From Nematostella vectensis (taxonomy: Eukaryota > Cnidaria > Anthozoa > Actiniaria > Edwardsiidae): DNA of 64,000 bases. Made by a program: the position numbers and the translations under genes. Numbering within the stretch: position 1 is the first letter of the stretch; each line of letters starts with the position of its first letter. The notes beneath the pieces are model-generated. The model did not search any database. It saw only the letters and a program-made list of their open reading frames with translations, and was not told the origin of the DNA. Location: positions 17,969,969-18,033,968 of the forward strand of contig NC_064035.1 of NCBI RefSeq assembly GCF_932526225.1. Direction: 5' to 3'. Shown piece by piece: positions 12,001-22,602 of this stretch.

Positions 12001-12954
12001 CTTCAAAGAGCTGCGTGACATATTATGGGATATGCAAAAGGAGGAAAGTCCGTATGTTAACGTGGATCCCAGTCAGGACTTTGTGCTTCCACCAGTAACA
12101 GAAGGTGAAGGGCATTATTCCGGGTCAAGGAAATGAAAACATTTGAGCAGTTGCTTTTTGGCCATTTGTTTTAGAAAATACGAATTAATTTCTTGGGCCT
12201 GTCAATAGTATCTGGGTATTCCCATTTATAGTAGGAGGCTTGTATTACCCAAGACTCTTTACACTCTTTGAATATTCTCTTTTGCGGCCACAGACTCTAT
12301 GGAAAACCTCATGATGTTCAGCAATGGCTCATCTCAAGTGTCCATTGAGAAGGAGCCGTCGTCGAGTGGCACAACGGACGACTCTGGTCCCAATGACGCC
12401 AACGGTTTCTGTTCGTCAAGTGATGGTTTAGAGGTATGTCTACATCCGTTACTGCTGTGTCTTTTAATAGCTTGTCGTTTGTTAACTTTTAAACCCGTCT
12501 GCTTCCTTGTATGGATGGTTGTTGTCTAACGAATCGATAGCCTACACCGCCTAATTGCCAATAGGTAGCAAGCACATGATAGAATACTAGCAACCTTTTA
12601 TAGTTTGGATGTGATGGAAGAAAGGCAATAATCCTTTTTAGAGTCAGTTTGATATTATTTGACAACACTTGGTACAATACTGACTAGCACTAGTAAGTTT
12701 GGATGCTTACTATCCCTATTTCTATCGTTTCTTAGATTCTCAATCAGTGCTATGATGGCCAGACTTTATCGAAAGACCATCTCGAGTTGGATTCAGAGAA
12801 CCCAGGCTACGAGAGCTCCAATGCCTCTGATACAGATATGCACCTTGGCACCAGGCTACGCAACCTACGCGGCCACAGCAAGACCATGTTGCTTGCCAAA
12901 CACATGCCGTTATCATCGGATATCGAGAACGATTTAGCCGAGTCCGCTGTGTGA
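3017..12954 (+). CDS. Receptor tyrosine kinase, 3' 13 exons (stalk, TM, split kinase domain, tail)
   Basis: Exons: 3017-3142, 3311-3548, 3936-4186, 4300-4484, 6016-6180, 7305-7527, 8746-8882, 9454-9656, 10183-10223, 11292-11388, 11950-12104, 12294-12433, 12736-12954. Phase is continuous at all 12 junctions and gives 725 visible residues. Order: Thr/Pro-rich stalk; one membrane helix ([16 protein letters not shown]) followed by RRHKH; N-lobe with GTGAFGTV loop, VAVKILK lysine and FKAEINFM helix-C Glu; a long basic/Ser-rich kinase insert; [14 protein letters not shown] helix E; catalytic [18 protein letters not shown]; one activation-loop Tyr (VYVKRS); [13 protein letters not shown]. The tail has tyrosines in PYVNVDP and GYESSN. 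The family phosphorylates substrate tyrosines after ligand-driven dimerisation at the plasma membrane. The C-lobe most resembles the FGFR/RET group, but the subfamily is not assignable here. The signal peptide and most of the ectodomain lie upstream or outside the window. Confidence 0.9.
3570..3870. repeat. Imperfect ATC/CAT trinucleotide microsatellite
   Basis: Intronic tract of CATCAT/ATCATT/GTCATC repeats between the exon ending 3548 and the exon starting 3936. It is open in several frames (His-rich, Ile-rich), as expected for such a repeat, and is not coding. Confidence 0.85.
4461..5945. repeat. 31-bp minisatellite containing the exon-4300 donor
   Basis: The unit is the last 24 nt of exon 4300-4484 (TATCTCAGAGACCTTAG then A-run and G) plus about 7 nt of intron (GTATTGT). 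It is repeated with small variations to about 5030, interrupted by about 300 bp of unique sequence, and resumes at about 5335-5945. Nearly every unit ends AAG|GTATTG, a good donor. The real next exon is at 6016. Confidence 0.95.
6987..7147. mobile_element. MITE, 161 bp, TIR starting CAGGGGCGGAT
   Basis: The terminal inverted repeats CAGGGGCGGATACAGG and CTGGATCCGCCCCTG bound a short non-coding element in a kinase-gene intron. The 5-bp direct repeat AACAT lies on both flanks and may be the target-site duplication. Confidence 0.75.
7510..8690. repeat. 32-bp minisatellite containing the exon-7305 donor
   Basis: The unit starts GTAGCCCAACAGCCATACGT and ends TAAGCCACAG or TAAGCCAAAG. The authentic donor at 7527/7528 is TTATCCACAG|GTAACCCAACAG, so the unit boundary is the exon-intron junction; about 14 of 18 exon-side bases match. 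About 35 copies follow, up to the intron just before the exon at 8746. Confidence 0.93.
9000..9400. mobile_element. Inverted-repeat element with terminal G/C homopolymers
   Basis: GGACGGGGATCATCGTCGTA near 9040 is matched in reverse complement by ACGATGATCCCCGTCCGTTT near 9343. The arms run out into G-rich sequence on the left and 26 consecutive C on the right (9375-9400). It is an intronic MITE-like element of about 400 bp. The homopolymer is prone to length error. Confidence 0.65.
10965..11110. repeat. Dispersed repeat, copy 2
   Basis: Second copy of the repeat at 2290-2460, in the intron between kinase exons 10183-10223 and 11292-11388. It is preceded by a poly-G run. Confidence 0.65.
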
Positions 12955-13302
12955 TAATATCAATGGCCTTATACAACAGATATTATCGTAGGGCATTATA
13001 GTTCATTAAAGAGTGGGATGTTATCTACCTCTTGGTCGGTACGCGATTACACGCTTTCAAACACGAGAAAACATTCAGAGGCTTACTATGGTCTATCCTT
13101 TGTCTGAGCTACCAAAAAATTCAATCACAGATGATTTGTGCTCCTCACAAATGCTATTCCAAGTAGAATAGTATTTTGACTCTTGAATGGAGACTTGAAT
13201 TTGGATAATGAACTCTTTTTTAACCGTATCTGTACCAAATCAAGAAAGAAAATCGTTGATTACTACCGTAGTGCCTTTGACCACAAGGTTTTCTGTCCCC
13301 AG

Positions 13303-14345
13303 ACGGTGTTATGGGATGGAGCGTGATACGCGCTAGGAGTTGTGGGATGGTGTGTTACACGCGCTAGGGATTGTGGGATGATAGATGATAGATGGTACGT
13401 GATACGTGCTTGGTGTTATGGGATGGTGCGTGATACGCGCTAGGGGTTGCGGGATAGAGCGTGATGCGCGCTAGGGGTTGTGGAAAGGTGCGTGATACGA
13501 GCTAGCGGTTGTGGGATGGTGCGTGATACGCGCTAGGGGTTGGATCGAGCGTGATACGCGCTAGGGATTGTGGGATGGAGCGTGATACGCGCTAGGGGTT
13601 GTGGAATGGTGCGTGATACGAGCTAACGGTTGTGGGATGGTGCGTGATACGCGCTAGGGGTTGTGGGATGGAGCGTGATACGCGCTAGGGCTTGTGGGAT
13701 GGTGCGTGATACGCGCTAGGGGTTGTGGGATGGTGCGTGATACGCGCTAGCGGTTGTGGGATGGAGCGTGATACGCGCTAGGGGTTGTGGGATGGTGCGT
13801 GATACGCGCTAGGGGTTGTGGGATGGAGCGTGATACGCGCTAGCGGTTGTGGGATGGTGCGTGATACGCGCTAGGGGTTGTGGGATGGAGCGTGATACGC
13901 GCTAGGGCTTGTGGGATGGTGCGTGATACGCGCTAGGGGTTGTGGGATGGAGCGTGATACGCGCTAGGGGTTGTGGGAAGGTGCGTGATACGCGCTAGGG
14001 GTTGTGGGATGGAGCGTGATACGCGCTAGGGGTTGTGGGATGGAGCGTGATACGCGCTAGGGGTTGTGGGATGGTGCGTGATACGCGCTAGGGGTTGTGG
14101 GATGGTGCGTGATACGCGCTAGGGGTTGTGGGATGGAGCGTGATACGCGCTAGCGGTTGTGGGATGGTGCGTGATACGCGCTAGGGGTTGTGGGATGGAG
14201 CGTGATACGCGCTAGGGCTTGTGGGATGGTGCGTGATACGCGCTAGGGCTTGTGGGATGGTGCGTGATACGCGCTAGGGGTTGTTTGATGTTGCGCGTTT
14301 TATGTATTATGTGTGATGCGCGCTAGGGGTTGTGGGATAGAGATA
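13303..14345. repeat. 31-bp satellite array (GTGATACGCGCTAGGGGTTG unit)
   Basis: About 33 head-to-tail copies, each with GCGTGATACGCGCTAG and GTTGTGGGATGG, with A/T and C/G variants alternating between copies. It is intergenic, beyond the likely poly(A) site of the kinase gene. No spacers are present, so it is not CRISPR-like. Confidence 0.95.
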
Positions 14346-14398
14346 TGAGGCGCGCGATGCATGACTGGATGGGGGAGCTTATCAAGCACCTGTGCAGG

Positions 14399-14452
14399 GG
14401 GGATTAGCGCAGTGGTCAAGATGTCTCGATGAACTAACGATCCAAATCCCAA
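14399..14452 (+). other. tRNA-like A-box/B-box pair (SINE or tRNA relic)
   Basis: TAGCGCAGTGGTC fits the pol III A-box, and GATCCAAATCC about 33 nt on matches the B-box at about 9 of 11 positions. The flanks do not form an acceptor stem, so a decayed tRNA or the head of a tRNA-derived SINE is more likely than a working tRNA gene. Confidence 0.35.
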
Positions 14453-15613
14453 CATGATAATACTTGCTCAATCTCCAAGCAAACATTTGTGACTAAACGA
14501 CGACTTGGTTTTTTTAAGTCTGTGTGAAAGTGCATAGTAGGGGGAGAGTGTTTTGCTATACACTGTTGCTAACAGAACCACTTACCTGCCTACAACGATG
14601 ACTTCATTCTTCATATTCTAGCCCATTTTTGTATTTTGCTGCGTGTTATTTAAACATAAAAATCTTTTCAAGGTATTCCGCCGGGTATAAGCACAAGCTT
14701 TGTTTTAATCTGACAGAAATAACACTCGGCATTCCCCACTTGTTTTTCTTTAACTTTGAAAAGCAGGAGACATTCAAAGTGGGCAAATATGTGCCATATC
14801 TCCTTCCTTTTCATCCGTCATGCTGACTCCGAAGTAATTGGTGGTGATCTAATGAGGAGGTGGTCAGACTGGCGCTACTGCGGACCTGGCCCAACATCGA
14901 CACTTTACTGAGCACTTTAATCCCACATTAGGTTTGTAAAACACATATACCTGGTGCTACAAGATGAGTATTTGCTGATAAAACATGAATCATGTAATAC
15001 TTAGATACAGCAAGCAAGTCATCTGAAATGCGGGTGAAATACTATAACACATTAAAAAGGCAACCATGTGATACAAGTCTTTGTATATATTTATTTATAA
15101 GCCACCGGCTCGCCGAGCCCAGAACTATCCGTGTGACGGCAGCTAAGCCCAATAAAAATCGAGGTACAATTAATACAAAATATCCTGCCCAGCACAAGCG
15201 ATAACAGCCGATACAAGTCAATGATAAGATGGCTTACTGTCTACGCTACTTAGGGTGATTCTACTGGGGGTGAGGCGAGTGCACGCCATAGAGGCGCCCT
15301 TTACAGACCTCTTCCCACTCAAGCGAATATACACAAGAGCAGAAGAAACGCCTGACGCACGCTTACAAAATTAGTCGTGTATCAACTTTTGAACTGAGGT
15401 GCGTATATATGGCTGTTTTACCATCAAACTTGTTCATATTTCACAAAGGCGGATGAAACACCTAGTAAAAAGATCACTAATTAAACACTTTCGATTCTAG
15501 TAAAAAGGAATTTTACTCGTGAAGAAAATTAATACTTATTTCGCTTCCCCTAGTCTTATAGTTTCGGGGAATGAGCGCTGTTGGTGGCATATGACACGGA
15601 CGTCTGTAATCAT

Positions 15614-18600
15614 ATGGAGATTTCTGCACTGTTCTCGTTGATGTTGATGGTTGGAGCATTATTGAGCAGATCCAAAGGTGAGTATTTTATCAATCCAACG
15701 TGCCTTAAAGAGTGAAAAAAATTCTAGCTAGTTGTCTGGTACATCTAAACTTAGTATACCTCATCCTTCTTTTCCGTTTCGATCTACTTTGCGGTTAATT
15801 GACGTTGTTCTCTCGTGATTGAACGTTAGAACTAAGTTTTAATACTGTGGTCTATTAAGCGAGTTCCTGTGAAAACAAAAACGGTGCTATCAATCATGTT
15901 TGCGTTCGTATGTCAATATATTACGAAATTAGTTTACTTTTCATTGTACAGAATTCAGCCTTTTTGTCTGTCATTTCCACCCAAAACCTTTTTTTCTAAA
16001 TAATCGGTGTTTCTCTAGAACCCCAAAGACAAACAAACAAGGGTCATTGAATTTTTCTAACAGTAAACAAACAAAGACATGACCAGTAAGAACTGACCCC
16101 TAACTCTTATTGTGTGAAATGCGAATGTGTTCGACTCCTGACTGACTTGCTTGCTCTCAAGTGGTCTTTTGAATTCCGAGTTCAACAATAAGCACTTGAT
16201 ATCTCACCGTGCATGAGCGATAAGAACTTTTATTGTTTTTAAATCGCAGAACGATCTTGATTTTAATAGGTAACAAATATTGACCGCTATTTGCTATTTT
16301 TAGAAAACTTTTGACGAGAAGGCATCAGGTACAGTGTAAACCCATTGGCTCTAAGGAAGACAATATCGAATAAAATATGAATAAGCAAATTTTTATAAAA
16401 TACCTCAAATTTCCATTCAAGAGAAATTTGTGCGATAACTAACAAAGGTACACTATAGTGTAGCTACTTGAAAATGATACCCAAAAAACATTTGCGCTCG
16501 ATTTTATAAATCCTATTCTTGTTGTAATTAAATTGAGCATTTAGTATGAATAGCAGAGAGCGAGCGTAAGAAGGAACTAACTTTTCGTTACTCCCTCAAC
16601 CCTCTGTCTCTTCATAACTAACAATAACCAAACAGTACGGGCTACAAAGAATTATTTTTCACTTCCTTCTACTGTGATTATTCATAGTAACATGGTATAA
16701 AGGATGAAACAAATCAAAGGCTCCACATTTCTCATTTCTCTTCCCTTGCCATTTTAGAGCAAATAGCGTTCTAGATGTTTTCCCGTGTTCTAGATGTTTT
16801 ACCATGTTCTAGATGCTTGCCCATTTTCTAGATGTTCTCCCATGTTCTAGATGTTTTCCCTAGATGTTTGCTCGTGTGCTAGATATTTGCCTATGTTTTA
16901 GATGTTTGCTCGTATATGCTTGAGCTGAGAGGTGGGGAATTATGTACTGTGGATGTGAGCACAGTGGTGCATTTGTTAGCATGTTTCGTGTACGGTTGGT
17001 CGCGCTTGTTGGCGTTCAGTGAACATGTGGCAGTGAGACCACGTTTGAGGGCGCCGTGAAGTCTGAGTACAAGAATGCGCTCATGCATTGAAAAGTCTAT
17101 GTTAGATTTGGCCTTTAGAGATTATATTATAAAGTTGAACCCAGTTAACTCGAATTCTCATTAAAAAAGGAAAAACGGTGCGAGTTATTTCAGTTCGACA
17201 CCTTTCAAATATAACCGACACTTTCCAAAACCCAGATTTCCTTGTATAGCAAGTCAAGCTCTTTAAATTGTGCCTCCCTAAACCGAGGACCTTCATTTAG
17301 CGGACGCAGATTTCTATTTCTCAGTCCCGCCTTTGACAATCTCTGAATATTTCACCTCAAATACAGACATCTGTATTGAAACTTGTGATGTTTCCTGGCA
17401 CGAATATAAGACCACGTCCCCACGTACCCGTTTTCGTTTGAAAACGCAACCTTTTTGTTACGAATACGGGTATCCCCCATAGGTAAACGTTAAAACGATT
17501 GTTGAAAACGGAACGATTTGAAACGATATCCAGAGTGGAGCAATTTAAAAACGATACCCTTTCGGTGCCGTGGGGACGGACAAGAACGGAGGGAGTTACT
17601 TGAACACGATCGTCGAAGTACAGTCGGTATCGCTTCGCAAAACCACAGCTATCCCAACGTGTTAATAAAGCAATATTCGCACATGGCCAGCAGTCATGGC
17701 TGCTTGCGATAGCAAGTACTGAATGCGATAAATCAATTTAGCTAGATAATTGACAAGAAGACCTCATGGGAATGTACCCTTGGCCTTGCGTTGAGCCACA
17801 GCATCAAAGGCAAACCGACCACTTTAACTGTGGTGTTTTCACTTGTTCGGTGAGTAGTGGTCCGGGATCAAGATATTTCTAAACTGCTTATGTATTAAAT
17901 GAATACCCGATGTAACTATTTGATAAGAATTGATAATTGTTATCAATTTTTATCAATCGGTTGTATTCAATTTCATCAATTGCTTATGTCCTATATATTT
18001 GAGAATAATTCACTTTCTACCCTCCAGACTGAGAAATCGCGAAGACGCTAAAGATAGTAGTTTTAAATACTACTAAAATTTATATTCCATAGCTCTATAG
18101 TTTGCCAAGAATCTGCGTGAGAGCAGGGCCTTAAACGTTGTTGACATCACTGAAGAACGAACAAACATGATGAGGTTAATATTTGGCCATGCTACAACGA
18201 TATCCACCGGTAAGTATGTACGCCTAAACTGTAATCTTGCTTCCAGACCGCAAGCCTAAGAAAGTGCGACTGAAATGTTATATTTGAACGACTGTGTATT
18301 TTACAATTGCAGGTGAAACGTCAATATTTGCAAAGTGTGCAAGGATGACAATGGAGAAGACTGGCTGGGTTGTGACGCCTGTGGCCAGTACCTCCACTGC
18401 GGCTGTTTACTGGGCGTCAATTTCGCCGAGGCTGTAACCGGCGTTTTCTTCTGCCCTTGTTAATATTATATGTTAATCGTGAAGTATTCCGCATATCTGC
18501 TAGATATTTCTAGCATCCCCCAATAGTCACGCAGAGGTATCGAGGGATCAATTTCCTCCGATGTGAGAGAGAAACTAGAGAAAGCCATATTAGTCGGAGC

Positions 18601-20821
18601 AGATTATCTTTGACAGTTTCACCGAGGATGTGTAATTAGAGGGACAATAGGAGAGCCGGAAGCTATAGACAAAGCTAGTATGGGTATTGTATATGGTCCT
18701 ATGACAGTAGGTTAGATAGTGATTGTGTTGTGTAACACGAGCATTGTATTTAGTTAGAGTTAGACTAGTGAATAAAGGCAAGCCATCAAGGCTAAAAAGT
18801 CCACTTCAGAGGCTTTATCCTATTGAAGTGAGATGCGCAGACTTGTGGCGCGCGCGCGAACGGCAATGTGCAGCCCGCCCAGAGCTAGGACAGCACGAGC
18901 AGCAGCATTACAAGCGCAATATTTACTTACTTGTTTTTATAACAGTAATTGGTAATCAAGGTTGTCCTCAATTTTCGTGCACGAGAGCTCAACAAAGAGC
19001 CGTTTTTATTTACAAGAACAAAATGTGAATGCACGGCCGCCAACCGCCAGTTTTCGTACTTTTAAGAGTTCTGCAATAACAATCCCATATTCATTTTTAA
19101 GTTGGCCAGCTAATGATTTAACTATGGTTAATTTTTTAACTATGGTTAGTTAATGGTTAGTTTATTTAATCATCATAGTCAGTTTGCTGTTGCAGTAAAC
19201 GCGGCTCATTTTAGTAACAATTAAGAAAATCGCTTCAGAATAACGATACTTTCTGAACAAACCATTGGATGAAATAAGCGGTATTTATACCTCAGGAAAG
19301 GTTTAATAGTTCTGTATCATTTAGGTAGTTTTGGATTGTGCAAATCTACAATATTCAAGGCAAAAATATGAAACCAAATTCTGAGTGATACTGGTTATCG
19401 TACTGTACGGTAAGACCGAAGTTATGCGTTGGCTAATATATGCAGCTAGGCGCTTGAGTGGTTTTTACCCATGCTTACATGCGGGCTTGTCGCGTAGTCG
19501 TGCAGCCGGTTGAGGACAACCTTTTGTCAATCGACTGTATACTCGAAGTCTTTGCCGACGGCCATGCTGCTGGCCTTATGCACCCGAATATAGGCTTTCT
19601 TTATAGATTTAGGCACTGTCTAAAAGCTCCTAATTAGATATCGGGATCCCTGTGGTGGCTGCACCCCCTGGCCACCACATGGTTGAACCCCCCCTTGCCT
19701 CCTAGACAACTTTGTCTAGACTGGTGATGTAACGTTCTGGGGATAGCTGCGGTTTTGAGAAGCGATACCGCTGATCATTATATACCACGGGCCCGACTGT
19801 ACTTCGACGCCCGTGTTCGTAACTCCCGAGAACGGAGCCTTTCGAAAACGATGGCGTGACAACTCGGGTCCAGTCCACTTGGCGCGCGAGTACGCATGCG
19901 TTGTACAGCTTGTTATCTTTCTTATCGTTTTTACGTTTTCGTGGGGATGGGTCGTATCAAAATGAAAACGCTTTGTGTGGACGCGGGTCCTTTTGAAAAC
20001 GGAACAAAGAGGTTGCGTTTTCGAACAAAAACTGATACGTGGGGACAGGGTCTAAGGGTTTTTCCAAGTCTGGCGACATATGCACCGCGCGCTTTCTTTA
20101 GCCTCCCCATAATGCATCGCTCTGGGTACGAGACTGGGTGAGAGCTAAAATAGCCTATACCTTTGAATGGATTGTGATGAGGGGGCGCTTATTTGAGACT
20201 ATGTTATGTTTCTCTTTTGTAGCTCTCGAGTGTTTTTGTGACTCGGCGAAATGCAGGTTTAACGAGACTGTCACGTGTAAAGCTGGCTTCGCGTGTTATA
20301 CAGAAATCCGAGAGAGTTTCACCTCACATGGCTGCCTCAAGCGCCCTGGGATCACTGCCGTGTGCATAAAGCAAGGCCGAGCGGCCAGCGAGATCCGCGG
20401 AAAGCCTTATCTACTACTCTGCTGCTTTGAGGACCTCTGCAACGTGCCTGACGAATACAAAGGTATCTTAACTAGTAGGGAGGGGTCGCTATAACACTGA
20501 TAAATTCAGCATCAATTTTGTCGACGCTTGAAAAAAAAAGAACTTTGTTTGTTATTGACAGGCATGCTACATAGTCCTTCCCCGATCCAGGACAAAAAAG
20601 GCGTGCGCGCGCAGATCGAGCCGACCTCCGGGCTCTCCCCGCTACAGATGGTTTCGGTGAAGGTCTTGTCGATCGTCGCCGCTGCTGGTCTGTTCATGTT
20701 AATGCTGATCGTAGCTTGTGGTGTGCATCTTCTTTGCAATAGCAATGGAAAGTCTATAGTGAAGAGCGTGCTCAGGCAGAACTCCGCTCTCATCACCCTT
20801 AAACCCAGCTCCCAAGTCTAG
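15614..20821 (+). CDS. bambi: BAMBI-like TGF-beta pseudoreceptor
   Basis: Three exons with matching phases: 15614-15677, 20223-20462, 20562-20821 (187 aa). Exon 1 is a signal peptide (MEISALFSLMLMVGALLS). Exon 2 is a cysteine-rich three-finger ectodomain: ECFCDSAKC, then TCKAGFACYTEI, SHGCLK, and the closing LLLCCFEDLCN typical of TGF-beta receptor ectodomains. Exon 3 has a short linker, one membrane helix (AAAGLFMLMLIVACGVHLL) and a cytoplasmic tail of about 35 residues with no kinase. BAMBI dimerises with type I/II receptors and dampens BMP/activin signalling. The 4.5-kb first intron holds transposon debris. The first exon is assigned by phase and signal-peptide character only; an in-frame Met just 5' of exon 2 is the alternative start. 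Confidence 0.75.
16758..16912. repeat. Short tandem repeat (TCTAGATGTTTTCCC unit)
   Basis: About seven degenerate copies of a roughly 20-bp unit (TTCTAGATGTTTTCCCGTG) in the first intron of the BAMBI-like gene. Confidence 0.75.
17405..20056. mobile_element. Long inverted-repeat element enclosing a PHD-finger relic
   Basis: The left arm at about 17405-17630 runs from GTCCCCACGTACCCGTTTTC to GTCGAAGTACAGTC. It is matched in reverse order and complement by the right arm at about 19787-20056 (GACTGTACTTCGAC to GATACGTGGGGAC). The arms are diverged and partly indel-broken. They may be the ends of one 2.6-kb element or two MITE copies in opposite orientation. The block sits inside the first intron of the BAMBI-like gene. 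Confidence 0.6.
18317..18463 (+). pseudogene. PHD-finger fragment
   Basis: The frame reads ICKVCKDDNGEDWLGCDACG, then QYLHCGCL and FFCPC before a stop. This is the Cys4-His-Cys3 spacing of a PHD zinc finger with the aromatic before the last CxxC. An in-frame TGA lies directly upstream (18314-18316), and no acceptor rescues it. I take it as a relic of a transposon ORF or a retro-copied domain. It lies between the inverted-repeat arms. Confidence 0.55.
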
Positions 20822-20976
20822 GGGAAGCCACCATGAACATTCCCATGGGACAGTATTCATACTGCGATCAATTTGTGATGAAAAAGGAGCTATTACAGGA
20901 GTATGGTACGACTCGATTTTTCTTGAAAATGATTCTTGGAGCAGATAGGGAATCACTTGTCTTATTTAGGAACTAA

Positions 20977-21360
20977 TGCCTGGTGCACAATTATGCCTAG
21001 TACACACTAGTGACATAACTTTTAAACCCGACATAACGACATGGACATAATGACATAAAAGAAAAAAAACATGATTTTTCTCTTATGTCGTTATGTTCAT
21101 GTCGAACTATTCACACCTGAACATAAGGGTGCGCGCGCCCATGTCGTTATGTCACTAGTGTGCACCAGGCATAATGACATAACGACATCGGCGCGCGCAA
21201 TCTGTTTAGCCCGGCATCATAATGACATAAGAGAAAAAAAAATGTCGTTCTGTCCATGTCGTTATGTCGGGCTTATGTGAAAATGTCGAACCATACACAC
21301 TTGAACATAAGAAGATAAGAGTGCGCGCGCCCATGTCGTCGTCACAAGTGTGCACCAGGT
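20977..21360. mobile_element. Nested MITEs with TGCCTGGTGCACA termini
   Basis: TGCCTGGTGCACA at 20977 is mirrored by GTGTGCACCAGGCA at 21158-21171, and CATGTCGTTATGTC motifs repeat in both orientations inside. A second, overlapping or tandem copy runs on to GTGTGCACCAGGT at 21360. No ORF. Confidence 0.7.
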
Positions 21361-21892
21361 AGAGTGATTTTCAAAAACCCGTGAAATACTATTTAGTTTA
21401 TTTAGTACTAATACACTGTAATGTTCTCTTTTGTTATGGCTTGACTATTACACAACCACATTGTGTTGCACGGTATTTTAAAAACCACTCTAAGGACTGG
21501 TTATTTAAGTTCTCAGTAGATTAGTAATGAAAGTTCTTAGTAGTGGGTTTATGGGACGGCTTCTAAATATCAGAAAGGATTTCGAACAATGTTATTAGTA
21601 TTCTCAAAGGCCGTTGTGGATCTAAGCACGTGAACACAAGACGACGTTAATTTAACTCCGCTAACGAGTTTTACAACGTGTTTTTACAGCAGAAATCGTG
21701 TTTAAACATGGAAAACTTGAATTGCTTAATGCTCCAGAGCTTTGTCTATCTGCTATCTAGAGGTTTTCCTTGGACCTATTAATAAATCATCGCAAGTGAG
21801 CAAGTTCTCTTGATTACCACAAATATCCAAGTTCCCCATGGAAAATTTCAAACAGATCAGCTATTTCGCTTATACGAGAAATCTCATAGACC

Positions 21893-22075
21893 AATTTCTT
21901 CTACCTTTCCCAACCTTCCAATGTGTTCGTTATCTTCCTCTCTCTACCTTTCCCAACCTCCCAATGTGTTCGTTATCTTCCTCTCTCTACCTTTCCCCAC
22001 CTCCCAATGTGTTCGTTATCTTCCTCTCTCTACCTTTCCCCACCTCCCAATGTGTTCGTTATCTTCCTCTCTCTA
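21893..22075. repeat. 43-bp tandem repeat, about 4 copies
   Basis: The unit includes CCTCCCAATGTGTTCGTTAT followed by CTTCCTCTCTCTACC. Copies are nearly identical. The protein-like ORFs over it are repeat artefacts. Confidence 0.9.
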
Positions 22076-22602
22076 ACCCTCGCACTCAGAAAAAAACGAT
22101 CACAACTCGTTTAAATACTGCGGAATTTATTCGGGAATTATTCTTAACTTACTTTAATTCATAGCAAAAATTGCAACCAGAAATAAACGTGATGTTCTAG
22201 GGTTTGAAGTATTTTTCTGGGGGTGTTGTTCCGATATACCGTTCAAATTGTGCCCTGGTGGCTTAAGTACTAAGACACGCCCCCGATGAGTTCATGCACC
22301 AGTCAAGGAAGGGTAGTTTGGTCGTGCTTAACTGTACAGCGTACTATTCCAAATATGTTTTTTAAGCAAGATCACATATTCCTGTGAATATGCATTACTT
22401 TGTTCTAATAATTTGTACTGTAATATTTTGTACTCCTTTTAGAGTGTTTATAATCTACAAGCTAGGCGGATTGCCTTTATGTGATAATTTGAGATCCATC
22501 AGGCAAAATTCTTGGACAATTGGTCAATCTGCCGGATTCTTGTCCGTTACATCGTTTTTTTCACTGCTTTGGACTGGTGGCACACCCTCTTGGTTTTTGT
22601 CG

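Larger units (their letters stand above)
12955..15613. other. Intergenic region between the kinase receptor and the BAMBI-like gene
   Basis: An ATTAAA at about 13003 can serve as polyadenylation signal for the kinase gene. The 31-bp satellite fills 13303-14345 and a tRNA-like box pair lies at 14399-14450. I see no gene in 14450-15590; short ORFs there have no recognisable motif. Confidence 0.6.
20822..22602. other. Intergenic region between the BAMBI-like gene and the HD-PTP 3' end
   Basis: It holds a MITE cluster (20977-21360) and a 43-bp tandem repeat (21893-22075). For the minus-strand gene there are AATAAA (about 22125) and ATTAAA (about 22154) sites in antisense. I see no further coding signal. 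Confidence 0.55.

Noticed and set aside
16891-17296. Minus-strand ORFs of 64-65 aa
   Set aside because: Short, no motif, intron of the BAMBI-like gene.
20138-20222. In-frame Met upstream of BAMBI exon 2 as the start
   Set aside because: The hydrophobic stretch is the translated polypyrimidine tract of the acceptor. A spliced signal-peptide exon at 15614 fits phase and family better.
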